64,000 bases of DNA from Lingula anatina (taxonomy: Eukaryota > Brachiopoda > Lingulata > Lingulida > Lingulidae). A program made the position numbers and the translations under genes. The stretch's first letter is position 1. The number at the start of each line of letters is the position of its first letter. Under the pieces are notes generated by a model. It had not been told where the DNA came from, did no database searches, and saw only the letters and a program-made list of their open reading frames with translations. Below are positions 35,638 to 48,332 of the stretch, piece after piece. The stretch spans positions 1-64,000 of the forward strand of contig NW_019773608.1 of NCBI RefSeq assembly GCF_001039355.2. The letters run 5' to 3'.

Positions 35638-37937
35638 TGCCTGTTACAATTTACAGAGAATATGCTAGGAGTTACCAAATTGAGCAACCACTTCATCTCT
35701 TTGTTTTAAACTGGAAACGGAGACTAAACTATCTTTGTTGGCACTGTTATACATTTTGTATAATTTACAAAACATGTAGAGCACATGGGTTCTACAAGGT
35801 GATCACATCATCCCCTAAGAGACTAGACGTACACTACACATTAGATTAGTTCTATACCTTTATGTATGGAGAGCAATGTCACTACAGACATATAAAGTTA
35901 ATGTATGGCATCAGATGATAGATGATGGCTTGTATCTGTTATTACAGGGCAGAGTGGGTGAAGACACTGGGGAGTAAGTAAGTGCTTCATTTATTGATAT
36001 TTCTGTTGGGAATGTAGTTAAGCGTTGAGTGACTTGACTTTCATTTGGGTAAACTGACAATCAAAAACACGAGTATTAATATGTCTATATTTATATATGA
36101 TGTTTCAAGCAATCGATGGAAGCAAAGTGTTACAGAGAATGAAGAAATGTATCCATGTGGTTACACCAGTGACTTTTGTCCTTGGTTTCACTGAGACTTG
36201 ACTAATGTACATGTATATGTATTATATTGGAATAGGCAAGTGGAACGAGATGCTCAGTTTACCTCCGAAAACGACATTTGGAGAAATGTGATTAAAAAAC
36301 TGAGACCGAGTCGAAAATACTTCACATTGATTTTTCTTAACAAATTAGATGCACTTTAAGTAGGAGGGTGTGAGGGGTAGCCAAGGCAACGAAACCTAGA
36401 TATGCTTGTAACTATTTGTAGATATTTTTAAGAAGTCGATCGCTACCAGTTTTGCGTTTCATGAAGTTCCTTTAATAACCGCCAAATGAAAGAACCCCAT
36501 ATCATTATACCTGGTAATACCATTCTTATTGCAGGACTATTCTCAGTGTAAATATTGCTGATTTCAATTGGCTTCGACCGAATAAAGTGCTCCATGCTTT
36601 TCTATCACTTCGTAAAAAATGTATTTTAGAAAATTTATTAGGATGTAACATGCATTTGAGGTGAAAGCATGAATTGTTAAATAAATATATATGGCACTCA
36701 AGTATTTTCATTTTCACTATGAAAAAAAAAAAACTTCTTCTAGCGAAGCCGACTGTTGCGTATATTGATTTGCCGGCGCCCCTTCGGATGCCATCTTTCC
36801 GAGACAGTCGATTTTCTTTAAAGGCGCGAAAACGCGTACTTTTGAAGCCTTTGTCGCTGTTTGCCGACATCGGCGTCTACCCAGAAACAAGGATACTTTC
36901 GTTTGCCTTCTCAGATTCGGAAAACAAAAAATCAGGTGCATTCTATTGCACAACTACAATGAAAGTTAACGTTATACAGCTCATTTGTTTTCTCACGACT
37001 GTACGTGAATTCATGCAAGCTTTACCTGTCAAGGTTTCGGTACTTGCCGCCTTTTCGCAGAAGTGAATGTAAATATTAACCTTGTAATTTTTTAAAGTCG
37101 AGCGGATAAAAACTGATACACCTCTCTATCCTTTTATTTGTACTCAAATAATTTCACGACACAATTTCACATATGTTCTAAGTTTAATTATCAAATAGCA
37201 TGATGAAAATGATGAATTTAAGTCAGACATACCCAGGTAGCGATCAACTTAGAGCGGGGTAAACAGGAGTACATGCCACTTACGATAAACGATTATAAAT
37301 CGTTAAACAGACGTGCGCGGGGTTTTGCCGCAGAAAAACAATTAACGGATTTTCGCTGCCTGTTACACAGTATTTACTAATCATTACACTATGGCGTTTC
37401 AAACTGAAAAACCCACCATGAATGTCATCTTCAATAATTATTATTTGGCTAAGTGGATCTGTGTGATGCTCATATTTCACGCCGTATCAATCTGCTGATA
37501 TGCTGACAATTCATACCCCCCCCCCCCCCCATGTATCAAATATGTATAGTAGTGGTNGCTCGCCAAAAAATAATATTCCATATTAAGTGGTAACCCTGTA
37601 TATCTATATTAGTAATCCGGCTTTATCTATGATCGGTCGGTAACGAAGAAATACAATGGATATTTATTAATGCATCATCTCCACTGTAAAAAATCCAACA
37701 TTTGTATGCCTTAAATTTATATAGAAATATTCTTTAGGTATGCATGATAAACTGGGCATCATCTTCGGTACAGTCTCAATTCCGGCGCCTTTCTACAGAG
37801 AGCATGAGGATTAGTCAGAGTGGCCAAAGAATTCTTATATCATTCTGATAACATTTTTTGAACATTATTTCGGACAGAAGCCGATAGAGAAGGTCTACAA
37901 GGAAAGAAGTTAGAAGTTAGCTGAATGGTTAAAAAAC
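35638..37937. other. About 2.3 kb without a confirmed gene
   Basis: Contains two weak exon-like segments on the plus strand (near 35948-35973 and 36233-36360, see findings), a C run before the N at 37557, and the orphan right end of a Tc1-like element. Larger open frames around 36526-37066 show no recognisable domain. Confidence 0.45.
37558..37598. mobile_element. Orphan right end of a Tc1/mariner-like element, adjoining a single N
   Basis: ctcgccaaaaaataatattc through gtaaccctg|TA is identical to the right terminus of the complete element at 33969-35635. The partner left end is at 30842-31019. Confidence 0.9.
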
Positions 37938-39344
37938 ATGTTTCGGAGCATAATACCCCGGATTAGGATTCGCAGACGCCTATTATTTATACTTGTGATG
38001 GCTTTTCAACTGTGTTTCCTTCTGTATGTCCTTTTCATGAACTACAAAAGTAACATCAAAATTGGTAAGAATGTTGGTTCAAGCACTGGGCGCCTTAATG
38101 AACAAAAACTGATGAGAACTGCTAAAAGTTCTGTGGCTACATGCAAAACAAAGGCAACCAGGCGTTTTCCAGATCTGTATTCTATTGCTCCAGTTCAGCT
38201 GGACAAAACAAATGTGGGAGATCAGTATTTCGTCTCATATAACGGAACTCGATGTTTCAAATTTGGTACTCTTAGGCGAAAGGAAAAGAATGGGTGTGTT
38301 TGTCAAAAAGGGTGGACTGGAAACGCCTGCAGCACACCAGAAGTTGCAAGGGTAGGGATTTCGAAACTCCCACAAGAAATTCAAAGAAAAATAAAAATTC
38401 GCAAACATCCAAGAAAGGTCGTTATTTCAATGCTCCTGAATCACGAATTTGACACTCTGGAAGCACTTGTGCGTGAGCTAACAGGGTTGGTCGACGTAGT
38501 GATGATAGAAGAGTCGAATTTCACGCTTCACGGGGACCCCAAATTACCTTTGTTCTACCAAAAGCTACATTCTGGATATTTGTGCGATTTTTACTCAAAT
38601 ATCATCTATATTTACTTAGACCACTTTTTGGAAGACGGTAAAACGAACGGATTCAAGATGGAGGGATATGCAAGAAACTATATCAGCAAGGGATTCCCGA
38701 GCATTGCAGAACTACGACCAGACGATCTGTTTCTTCATCTTGACGCCGATGAGGTTCCGTCCCGTGATGCAATAGCCTTTCTCAAATTCCATGACGGGTA
38801 CCCTGAGCCCTTTGGCTTTGTTCTGAGGTGGTCTGTGTACGGATATTTCTGGAAAATGAACCGTGTTTGGACAGTGCAGTCCGCAGGGTGTTCGGTAGGC
38901 ATGCTCCGCCAAGTTTATGACAACCAACCTGGTACAGTACGAGGAGGAATAGGCCACATTCAACAGGGAAAGATAAGAGAGTACAAGAAAGGAGGAAACG
39001 ATGTATTGGTATGGCAACTCGGGGAACAGGGTAAATTTGCCGGATGGCATTGCTCATGGTGCTTCGATATAAATGGCATCAAAACGAAGTTGTTATCCGC
39101 CTTGAGTGGGGATGGAGAGCGTTTTGGTGATGATCCGAAAAAGCAGAAATTGGACTTCCTTCGTACCTTAGTGAGAGAGGGACGCTGGTTTGATGGCGAT
39201 TATCTGGAGCCAAAAGGCATAAAAATGGCCTCTCCCGCTACCGACAAGTTTTTCGCCCCTAATTTTATATTATCAAATAAGAAACGATTTAAGCATCTTA
39301 TCACAAACTATCTTTTGGATGAAAACAAAAAAGATGACAAATAG
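37938..39344 (+). CDS. GnT-III-like beta-1,4-mannosyl-glycoprotein 4-beta-N-acetylglucosaminyltransferase, copy C (468 aa)
   Basis: Third intronless GT17 (MGAT3-like) gene, opposite in orientation to A and B. It starts MFRSIIPRIRIRRRLLFILV, with a membrane anchor about residues 13-35 and a shorter, divergent stem. The cysteine cluster GCVCQKGWTGNAC and the catalytic blocks VVISMLLNHEFDTLEAL, LFLHLDADEVPSRDAIAFL, FAGWHCSWCFDINGIKTK and GRWFDGDYLEPKG are preserved. It shares WTVQSAGCSVGMLRQV with copy A but has its own variant after QPGT (VRGGIGHIQQGKIREYKKGG). The N-terminal third is clearly more diverged from A and B than the catalytic part. There are no stops or frameshifts, so it is probably expressed. 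N-glycan specificity is inferred from the family. Confidence 0.92.
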   Translation: MFRSIIPRIRIRRRLLFILVMAFQLCFLLYVLFMNYKSNIKIGKNVGSSTGRLNEQKLMRTAKSSVATCKTKATRRFPDLYSIAPVQLDKTNVGDQYFVSYNGTRCFKFGTLRRKEKNGCVCQKGWTGNACSTPEVARVGISKLPQEIQRKIKIRKHPRKVVISMLLNHEFDTLEALVRELTGLVDVVMIEESNFTLHGDPKLPLFYQKLHSGYLCDFYSNIIYIYLDHFLEDGKTNGFKMEGYARNYISKGFPSIAELRPDDLFLHLDADEVPSRDAIAFLKFHDGYPEPFGFVLRWSVYGYFWKMNRVWTVQSAGCSVGMLRQVYDNQPGTVRGGIGHIQQGKIREYKKGGNDVLVWQLGEQGKFAGWHCSWCFDINGIKTKLLSALSGDGERFGDDPKKQKLDFLRTLVREGRWFDGDYLEPKGIKMASPATDKFFAPNFILSNKKRFKHLITNYLLDENKKDDK

Positions 39345-39870
39345 GCAACTGCATGAACTGAGCATATAAACAAAAATTATTTAATAATTTGGAGCAATTT
39401 CAACAAAAATATGAGTATGTATATGATAATTTTTACTTGTAATTGGGTCTTCTCAACATTGCCGAATGTACTAGTATAGTATTTTTCATGTAGATTCTTC
39501 CAGTGATCGATGCGTTCTTTAAAGATATATTTGAAGAGAGGTTTTTTTAAAAAGGAAATCAGAGAGCATCTGCCAAAATATCTTTATCAGCATGGGTGAC
39601 AAATCTCTAAGGCATCCGTCTATTTGAAGCGATATTATGGTATTAGGTGGGGCTTATAGTGGAACTAATTTTACATAAGTAGGCGTATACTGTAGGTACT
39701 CGCTTTGTATGCATCTTTAGATAATGATAGTAACAATATTCATAATATCTTTATATAGCACAAATATGTTTTATGGTGAAATTTAAAAAAGGGGGTCCCA
39801 TTGGGTATTTTCGTTACCCTTGAAATCCACTTTTTATTTTCTGAGATTGGGGAAACATTCATATCTATTA

Positions 39871-40421
39871 CAGGCCTACCCAACTACCAGACTCGGCACC
39901 TAAGGATCCTGAATTAACCGGTATTTCGGACCACGCTACCCGTTTTCAAGGTGTGTGTAAGATCGCATTTCGGAGTATCATACCCCAGAACAAATTTTGT
40001 AGCACGGCTGCGGGCTCATCCACGCTCGGCTGAACAACCTGAAACTGTACTCTTACTTTAGAGTACTATATTTCATTGTCTCTATGGGGGTATATGGGGA
40101 CTTTACGACATTCGGTTTGAATGTTTTAACCACTTTTGATAGGGCTTTTTTGCATTGTATTAGATTAATGTGGTAGTCTAAGGTTCATCTAGGTGGCTTT
40201 CAAATTTATGCGCCCGGTTTTAAAATCATATAGCGATTTTACGACAATCTTTTACTATCCAATCAAAGTGACAGCCGAGCATGCCAGGGCTCATCCTGTC
40301 GGTGTTCTGGCTGATACTCCGAAATGCGATCTGACACACACCTTGAAAACGGGTAGTGTGGTCCGATATACCGGTTAATTCAGGATCCTTAGGTGCCGAG
40401 TCTGGTAGTTGGGTAGGCCTG
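39871..40421. mobile_element. Non-autonomous inverted-repeat transposon, 551 bp, TSD TATTA
   Basis: The long terminal inverted repeats begin CAGGCCTACCCAACTACCAG and continue for well over 100 bp on each side, including atcctgaattaaccggtat and gatcgcatttcggagtatca. Flanking TATTA is at 39866-39870 and 40422-40426. The interior has no transposase. A truncated relative lies at 21289-21479. Confidence 0.92.
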
Positions 40422-42284
40422 TATTAGCAATATCGGCGAAGCTCTCCCTTCCCGTGACTTGTGAATGCAGCTTTTTAATTTTTCATCCTTCGTCGAAGCG
40501 TTGTCATGCATTATATATAAAAAAATGGAGTCATTATACCCGGTGATTTATGATTTTCAGGATTTTCGACTCGCATTATTAGTGACATATGACTAGAGTT
40601 TTATTTACTGAGATATGACTGGCGTTTTATTTATTGTAAATTGTGAATTGATGATTTTATTTCTCGTGGACTGTGGTCACTACCAGCGGGATCCTCTAAA
40701 CAGGATCTATATACATGTTAATAATATTACATTGTACGTTTATAAGTATAGTAGTACAGGGAGTGGTGGATTTAGGAGGCTGTCATGGGGGTCCTGCCTC
40801 CCTTCGATTTCTGAAAAAAAAAATCACAACAAAGGTCCCCTCTTCAAACTTAAATTTCGACTAGCTGAATCATGGTTCTAAACCGTATCAAACGGCACCA
40901 TTCGCCCTCTTAAATACCAATTTTTCGGGGCCCTTCAGCGGGCCTCGAACCCCACGCCAAGGAAGGGGGGAGGGAGGGTCGTCTTCGTATCCGCGGACCC
41001 CTCTACAAATAATCCTGGATCCGCCCCTGCACACGTATGCCATGCAAAGACAAGTAACCAAATAATACATTACGACAGTGAAGTGGTTCAATAGCTACAT
41101 ATTAAGCCAAGTTTATATGCGCTACAGGTACAAACACGGCTATTGTTGGTGATGGATATTTCCTTTCTTTTGGTTTTTTTTTTGTTTTTTAATAAAGTTC
41201 GCTTCTTATTTTTCGAACACTGCTCAGTATGTCTTTACTTATGACTATAGAGCGTCCTTGTGTCTTCTCCCAGGGCCAAGGGCTGATTTTTCACTATGTG
41301 TTCACAGATATGTCTCTGGATAATTTTCAACATTTTTCTTTACTTCTGTAACGGACATTAATATGTAATCCCTCAGCTGTCATCTAAAGAGTAATGTTCT
41401 TGTGTGACCTGGTGTAACCCAGTTTACGTACAACGGCATGTCGAGACTTAAGTACGTAGGCTTGAAGGCAAGGGGGTGGGGTCGTGAAGGAAGGGGGGGT
41501 GGGTGGGTGGGTAAAAAGAATCGATTGGCCGGCAAATGGTCCGCTCTATATCAAAATTTGTCGTACGTTCATGCACGAGTTAAGTCCTGTGCTGAAATGG
41601 TAAAAAAAGGATCACTTTTATCTGGCAAAATCCCCCATCCCTTGAAATTGCTGGCTACTGTACCGCTACGGCTACCTGAAGATATACTAGGACAAATAAG
41701 CTTGGAGTTGATAACTGATAGACCAGATTACCACGAACACACGTTAGTGAAATAGGTCTGTCTGCTGCGTTCTATTGAAATACAAAAAAAGGACTTGTTG
41801 TTGAAAAGGTGTTCTTTTAAAAGAGTAACAACTCTTCATTTTGGAGGGAAACATGCCATATAATACGAAGAATTTTCCTGAGGTAAACGACAACATCCCC
41901 ATACTTAGCAAAGGTTAATTAATCCATCCTGACATTGAAAGTTTGTCCATTTTTTAAAATTGTATTGTTATTTTTGAGTCAGGATCTTCAGTAACATTAT
42001 ACAATGCTATATCAAGTCAAAATTAAAAGTTTTAGATCCTCTTGTTATTGTATCACAATAATGAAAATAAGTCTAGCTTTTTTTGTCCACTAGAAAGGTT
42101 ACGTAGGGCCTAGTTGATTCACAACAAGCGCTGATACATGTACTAAAATGGGACACATTCTTTATTATTGTCTGACTGCAAAGAAAAAAAAACAACAAAC
42201 ATACAAAATAACTTTTTTTCTCCTGCTATTATTATCTACCACCTTATATTCAAACTGGTTGAGTAAGTTGAATTAACTTCGGCT

Positions 42285-42329
<45 letters not shown>

Positions 42330-43058
42330 TTGTTGTTGAAAAGGTGTTCTTTTAAAAAAGTAACAACTCTTCATTTTGGAGGGAAATTTGCTATATAATA
42401 CGAAGAATATTCCTAATAATAATAATAATAATAATAATGTAATAATGAATACATAAAAAAAAATAATAATTTAAAATAAATAATAAAAAAAGACAGATCT
42501 ATATATACAACCGTAAATAAATACGTTAACTCTTCTATTTCTTGTCCTTTTGCTTAAAGGTTTAGAGTAATTGTCTCTTTGTACAGAAATTATACTGATT
42601 TAACATGTGATTTAATTTTTTTATGATATAGTGGTACTTTGTTTTAACATAAAAATAAATAATAATATATTAAATAATATATCAAAAAATAACATATTAA
42701 AAAGTCTGAGCCTTTTTTCTCCAGTCTATGCCTGTATACTTTTTAACACTGAGGCTTCAACATACTGAAACAATATACACTTATATTATAGCTCAGTAAA
42801 ATTACACAAAAACTATTTGTGCAGTGAATTTTCGGTTGGCACGAAATGCGAAGTTCTACTCCTCCAGGAGTAGATATTATTAATAATCAAATATATTAAG
42901 AAAATCAGAACTTCTTTACTTTCTCTTTGACAACTCAAATAATATCAGCTTTAGTGAAAACAATGCTAACGTGGATTTACAACTTCTATATTTCTGCATA
43001 CATACTACTCATTTAGCTGTCAATTCAGCATTTTGAAAAATTCAAAACTTCGGTTCAG

Positions 43059-43354
43059 GGGCCGGTTTCACAAAGCAGTAGTTAGTTAGCAATCGGTAGT
43101 TAGCCTTTCGCTAGTTATAGTGCCGTTTCACGAAGCAGTCACTAGTTCTCTCGATTGTTATTGTCTCGTTGTTGCCTTGGATATTTAACGACTGGTCAGA
43201 CCAGTCACTAACTCTACGAACTTTACGACTGAACTTAGCGATGAGTTAACGACTGCTTCGTGAAACACCCCACGAAAATCGCTAAGTTTGCTCGTTAGCG
43301 AGGTAGTTCAGTAGTTAGTTGTTCTAACTAACTACTGCTTTGTGAAACCGGCCC
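43059..43354. mobile_element. MITE, about 296 bp, GGGCCGGTTTCACAAAGC ends, 3-bp TSD CAG
   Basis: The inverted termini GGGCCGGTTTCACAAAGCAG and its complement enclose internal repeats of gttagttagc and cgtttcacgaagcagtc. The flanks CAG (43056-43058 and 43355-43357) could be a 3-bp target duplication of the PIF/Harbinger type; the superfamily is inferred. Confidence 0.8.
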
Positions 43355-43581
43355 CAGGATGGTTATACACAATCAAATTTGCCAGTTTTACAAATTAAAG
43401 CAAGTTTTGATCTGTATTATACATGGCTTGCTACATGCTGGTTGTAGCATATGAACTCCAAACAAACAGGCAATAAGTCTGAACCCATGAATAAAACACT
43501 ACTTTTAATATCGACTGGTATCATTTTCAAGCCCTGACTTTCCTATAATTATCTTTGGTTGCAAGTCCAGTATATATTGTA

Positions 43582-46500
43582 TCAATTCACATCTACCAGC
43601 ATCTGCATCTGAAATATTAAACATTTATATCATGAATAGAGAAAAATACTGGTACGAGACCCCATTTCAAGCAAAATAATCAATATAGGCGAACCTGAAA
43701 CTTGACCACAATTCCATCAAAATAAAAGAACAAAACATAACATCCTATTCCAAAAGCCCAATATCTACTGTAGGTCGTAATACAGTAATTACTTGATCTT
43801 TTCAATGGGGGGGGGGGGGGGGGGGGGGGGGGGGTGAATTTTACAGAATATGCTGTTACAGTAGTTTTTAAGTCAAATTTTTTTTTAAATTCCTATTGAG
43901 TGACAGCAACAAAATTAAAAAGCAGGCTACTTTGTAACTGCAGTAAAAGCACCACAAATACTAAATAAAATAAAATAAAAAAATATATATAATTTTTGTG
44001 ATTATGAAATTAAGTGTCTTCAAGTTTTATAATTTTTGCCCATCAAGTAACTACCATAAATCTGGATCAGATCTTAAGCTTATCTTGTAGTCCCTTAATG
44101 CCAGCACAAACCCTGAATACATACCTTGTCGATCTGCCCTTTTAAACTCCTTAATGTCTCCTCCGTCAGGGCCAGCTTATTTTTCTCGTCAAACTGCTCT
44201 TTATCCAGCTCTTCCACCCTCTGCTGGTACTCCCTCTTATGCATAGACAATGCCTGAAGCTTCTCCTTCAGCATTTCCAGCTCTTTTCTGATTCTGCAAG
44301 AAACAAAGAAATACAAATCAATAAAATAAAACAAACAAATGATAATAATAAAATACAAACAAACATGGATTGTGTGGTGAGTCATCATGACATTGTCTTC
44401 TGTATAGTAAACAACATATTTTATTTTAGAAACATCATACTTTTATGCTATACTTCTATCTGCCTGTTGTCTACATATCAATTTTGTCTCTCTGCTAATG
44501 TACCTATATGAAAATGATGGAATTCAGGTACTTTTACGCTATACATCTATACATCTATCTGCCTGTTGTCTACATATCAATTTTGTCTCTCTGCTAATGT
44601 ACATATATGAAAATGATGGAATTCAGATACTTTATGCTATACATCTATCTGCCTGTTGTCTACATATCAATTTTGTCTCTCTGCTAATGTACATATATGA
44701 AAATGATGGAATTCAGATACTTTATGCTATACATCTATCTGCCTGTTGTCTACATATCAATTTTGTCTCTCTGCTAATGTACATATATGAAAATGATGGA
44801 ATTCAGATACTTTATGCTATACATCTATCTGCCTGTTGTCTACATATCAATTTTGTCTCTCTGCTAATGTACATATATGAAAATGATGGAATTCAGATAC
44901 TTTATGCTATACATCTATCTGCCTGTTGTCTACATATCAATTTTGTCTCTCTGTTAATGTACCTATTTGAATATGATGGAATTCAGGTACTTTTATGCTA
45001 TACATCTATCTGCATGTGGTCTACATATCAATTTTGTCTCTCTGCTAATGCACCTATATGAAATTGACAGAATTCAGGTACAGTCAATGTACAATACAGA
45101 TCAATTAATATTAAATATCACAGAGGCTACTTCATCATTCAATTATTCACTTAGTTCTTCTGTCAGTTTGTCCATCATCCATGTACCATAAGCACGGTAA
45201 TTACTACATTATTTCAAAGGGTCAAAATTGCTGTATTTCCTTAAAGGGATAATAATTCGTCGTTTCTGCCAAAAAATGAATTTTCCTGGAGTAAACAACA
45301 ATTTTCCCATACTTACCAATGGTTAATGAATCCATTTCTACATTCAAAGTTAGCCATCAATGGAGGTTACGTGGTCTTAAGACAAGCTCAGATATCAGAA
45401 TAATAACTATAACTGCCGTTTTTGTGGTAAAACAGAATATATTATATTTCTATGAGTTATTCACAATGTTTTTATTGTGAAATATAGATCTCATACGAAG
45501 AGTTATAATCCTTTTAAGTCAAAATTTCTTAAAGTTTCAACACTCCTAGGGAGTGGAGGCAACAAAATTGGAGCATATATATATATGTAGTTCTATTCTT
45601 TTCAGTAAAAGCACCACAAATGCTTCACAGAAATATATTTTTAATGATTTGGGAAATATGTATGTAAAATATTGATAACTTTCCTCGCTGAAAAAAATGG
45701 GGTCATATCATATTTCCAATTCACTCCATGAGACAGGAGCTTACTAGTACATGTACAGTTACCTTTGTTCCTCCTGGATTATTCTATCTATCTGTGACTG
45801 TTGCTTCTCTTTCTTTTTCTGTAACTGCGTTAAGTTTGTCGCTATATCCTGTGTGGTGGCTTCCAGAACCTCCTGGCGCACTAGCAGGGAGTTCAGTTCA
45901 GCATCGTAGTTGACACGATTTTTCTTATCGGAATACACAGCACATTCTTTCTCACTTTGGTAAGTGTATTGACTGGGCCTGTAGTCACTGACATCCCCAG
46001 CACCACTGTTATCCGTTGCTTCTTTGAAATAGAAGTCTGTTATGACCTTCTGGAGTGCAATATTGCAAGTTTTGGATGTGATAGCTGTGCCGCAGAAAGT
46101 GCAGAATTTCTGGGGCTCTGCACACGTTTTACACACGGTGTGTCCACATGGGATGAACAGCATGGGAGAATGGGAAGCCTGGACCTATGAAATAGGGAAA
46201 AGAAATAGGGTAACTTGGTAAGTACTGAGTGTACATACCCTCTACCTGGGTCACTGATCATAATCTCTGACAGTGCAGAAAAGTGCCATCATTCAGGGGC
46301 GGATCCAGAGCTATTTTCTGACAGTCTTCTAAATTATCTTGTTGATCCTGTATTTTTGACCGTGTTCTGAGAGACAAAACTAGATACCCGTCAATGTAAA
46401 CTTGAAAATCTGACCGTCTTCCAGAAGACCCTGAAGACGGCCTCAATCCGCCCCTGTCATTTATCTACAGACATATCTGTGAATTTCTAGTAAAAAATCA

Positions 46501-48291
46501 ATATGTGACTCTGGTAGAGGGTAATAGGTACTGGGTTCTGGCTGAAGTTTATAACAAACAATTGATTTTGAAAGAAGAACGCTTGCATTATTGACCCCCA
46601 CACACCTAAAAAAAAAAAAAATAATATAAAAATTAATGAAATAAAATAAAATAAATAAAAATGGATAACTAAAAAACTGAATAAATATATTAGAAATACA
46701 TGAAAAAGACAGTTTGCCAAATGTGTTGTGCAATTTTCTGAGAATTAACAAAACTTATACATAAATGAATTTTGACCTTGAAAAAAAATTATAAATTTGA
46801 CATAATGAGGTCTTTGAAATTTGAACTGCTGCTCACAACACATACACTGTCACACATACACTGAAGAAAAGAAATTGTAAGACAGTTTGTGCCATATACT
46901 TTTCAGCCTACTGGCCATTAGAACCACCATCTTCCTAAAATTTACTGGTCCAAATGAAAATTCCAGTAAGACTCAAAATTTTTCCCTAATGCATTAATGT
47001 TAGTAATGACATGACCTTAATTTGGCATACACTTTTTTTTTGGCATTACAGAAAAAAAAATTAAATAATTCCAAAAGCCTTTTTAAAAACTTAGAGTAAA
47101 ATCTAATGGCACTGTTGGACTACTAAATTCACCCATTCTAAAAAATTTTTGGGTCCAAATAAAATTTTACTTGGCTAACCAGTGACTGACGCTGCAGACA
47201 GATATGATTCATTGACATCTGTAATTTTTTTTTTTTGCAATCAGCAGTGTTTTTTTTTCTTCCACATTTGGGTCTGATTCATGAAATTGTAACTTTGTGA
47301 TGCACTAAAATGAACTCCTGTCATGATGAACTTCAGTAAAAAATAAATGTCACAATATTACTAAGTAGCTTACCATTGGCTTTTTGCAGATCACACATTT
47401 GTGGCCTTCTAATCTGTTATCAGAACATCCTGAAGTATCCTTTTTGACTTTGTTTATTATTTGACCATCTTGGATATTCTTTCCAATTTTTGCTTTTTCT
47501 TTCCTGGCAGAATTTATTTTTTCCGAGGTGCTTGTTCTCAAATCTTCTTTGACACGCTTTATAATTTGGTCGGCTAAGGTATCAAATTCCTCAGGTGAAA
47601 GTTGTTTTCTCTGTGTCGCACCACCTGATGCGTCCCATTTCAGCGTTCTTGATGACAAGTCCTCTTTTTCATATTGATACCCCTCATCTGATTGGCCAAC
47701 AGAATCCTCATCATGAGAGCTAAATTCTGATTGGCCAGTTGAGAGAACAACACCATACCTACTTAGTGACACATCGTCAGATTCTGTGCGGTATGAGGCC
47801 GCTGAATGTGACATTGTCTCTACGTTTATTTTCTTCTGCGAATCCTCAGTCCTTACCGACTCTAAAACCAAATCTGAGTTTGGAGTTTCATTTGCTTCTT
47901 TCCTAGCATTCCGCCAATGCTGAAACCTGTTCTTTGTGTCACTGGTCAGAGGTGCTCTCTGACGGTGGGTGTTTTTAGCTGCTGGAATAGCTGGCTGTTG
48001 CTTCCTGTGTTGTTCATCCCTGTCTTCCACTTTTCTTCTGTGAGATAGTTGTGTTGGTCTGGCATAACTTGGTGGAGACTTGGCAGCCGGTTGACCTGGT
48101 ACAAGAGTTATATCAGTTTCTTATCAATATTTAGTTGTCTCATAGAAAATTTTTCTAAAGAGGGCCATGTGTATACATTTAACATGTTTTGCCCTCTTTA
48201 CATAATGTTTATTATAATTTAAATTATTATTATTGAAAAGAGAACTGTGAAAACTCTGATGTACAGAGAAATTTAAATCACTCACACACAA

Positions 48292-48332
<41 letters not shown>

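Larger units (their letters stand above)
39345..43581. other. About 4.2 kb intergenic, transposon-rich
   Basis: Holds the 551-bp inverted-repeat element (39871-40421) and a CAGGGAGTGGTGGATT...GGATCCGCCCCTG segment (about 40757-41031, no matching target duplication). It also holds a piece related to the 7035 MITE (41440-41690), a dispersed direct repeat (41775-41880 and 42320-42415, cttgttgttgaaaaggtgtt), an A homopolymer (42284-42324), and a 3-bp-TSD MITE (43059-43354). No gene recognised. Confidence 0.6.

Noticed and set aside
36526-37066. Overlapping plus and minus frames of 114 and 130 codons
   Set aside because: Mutually overlapping, with no domain or conserved motif; they look like chance open frames.
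40757-41031. Fifth member of the CAGGGGCGGATCC family
   Set aside because: The ends resemble it (CAGGGAGTGGTGGATT and GGATCCGCCCCTG), but the interior differs and the flanks (TAGTA, CACAC) do not match, so it is only mentioned.
44498-45061. 187-codon repeat protein frame
   Set aside because: It is a by-product of a 90-bp minisatellite within an intron on the opposite strand of the RING gene; there is no start context or family signature.
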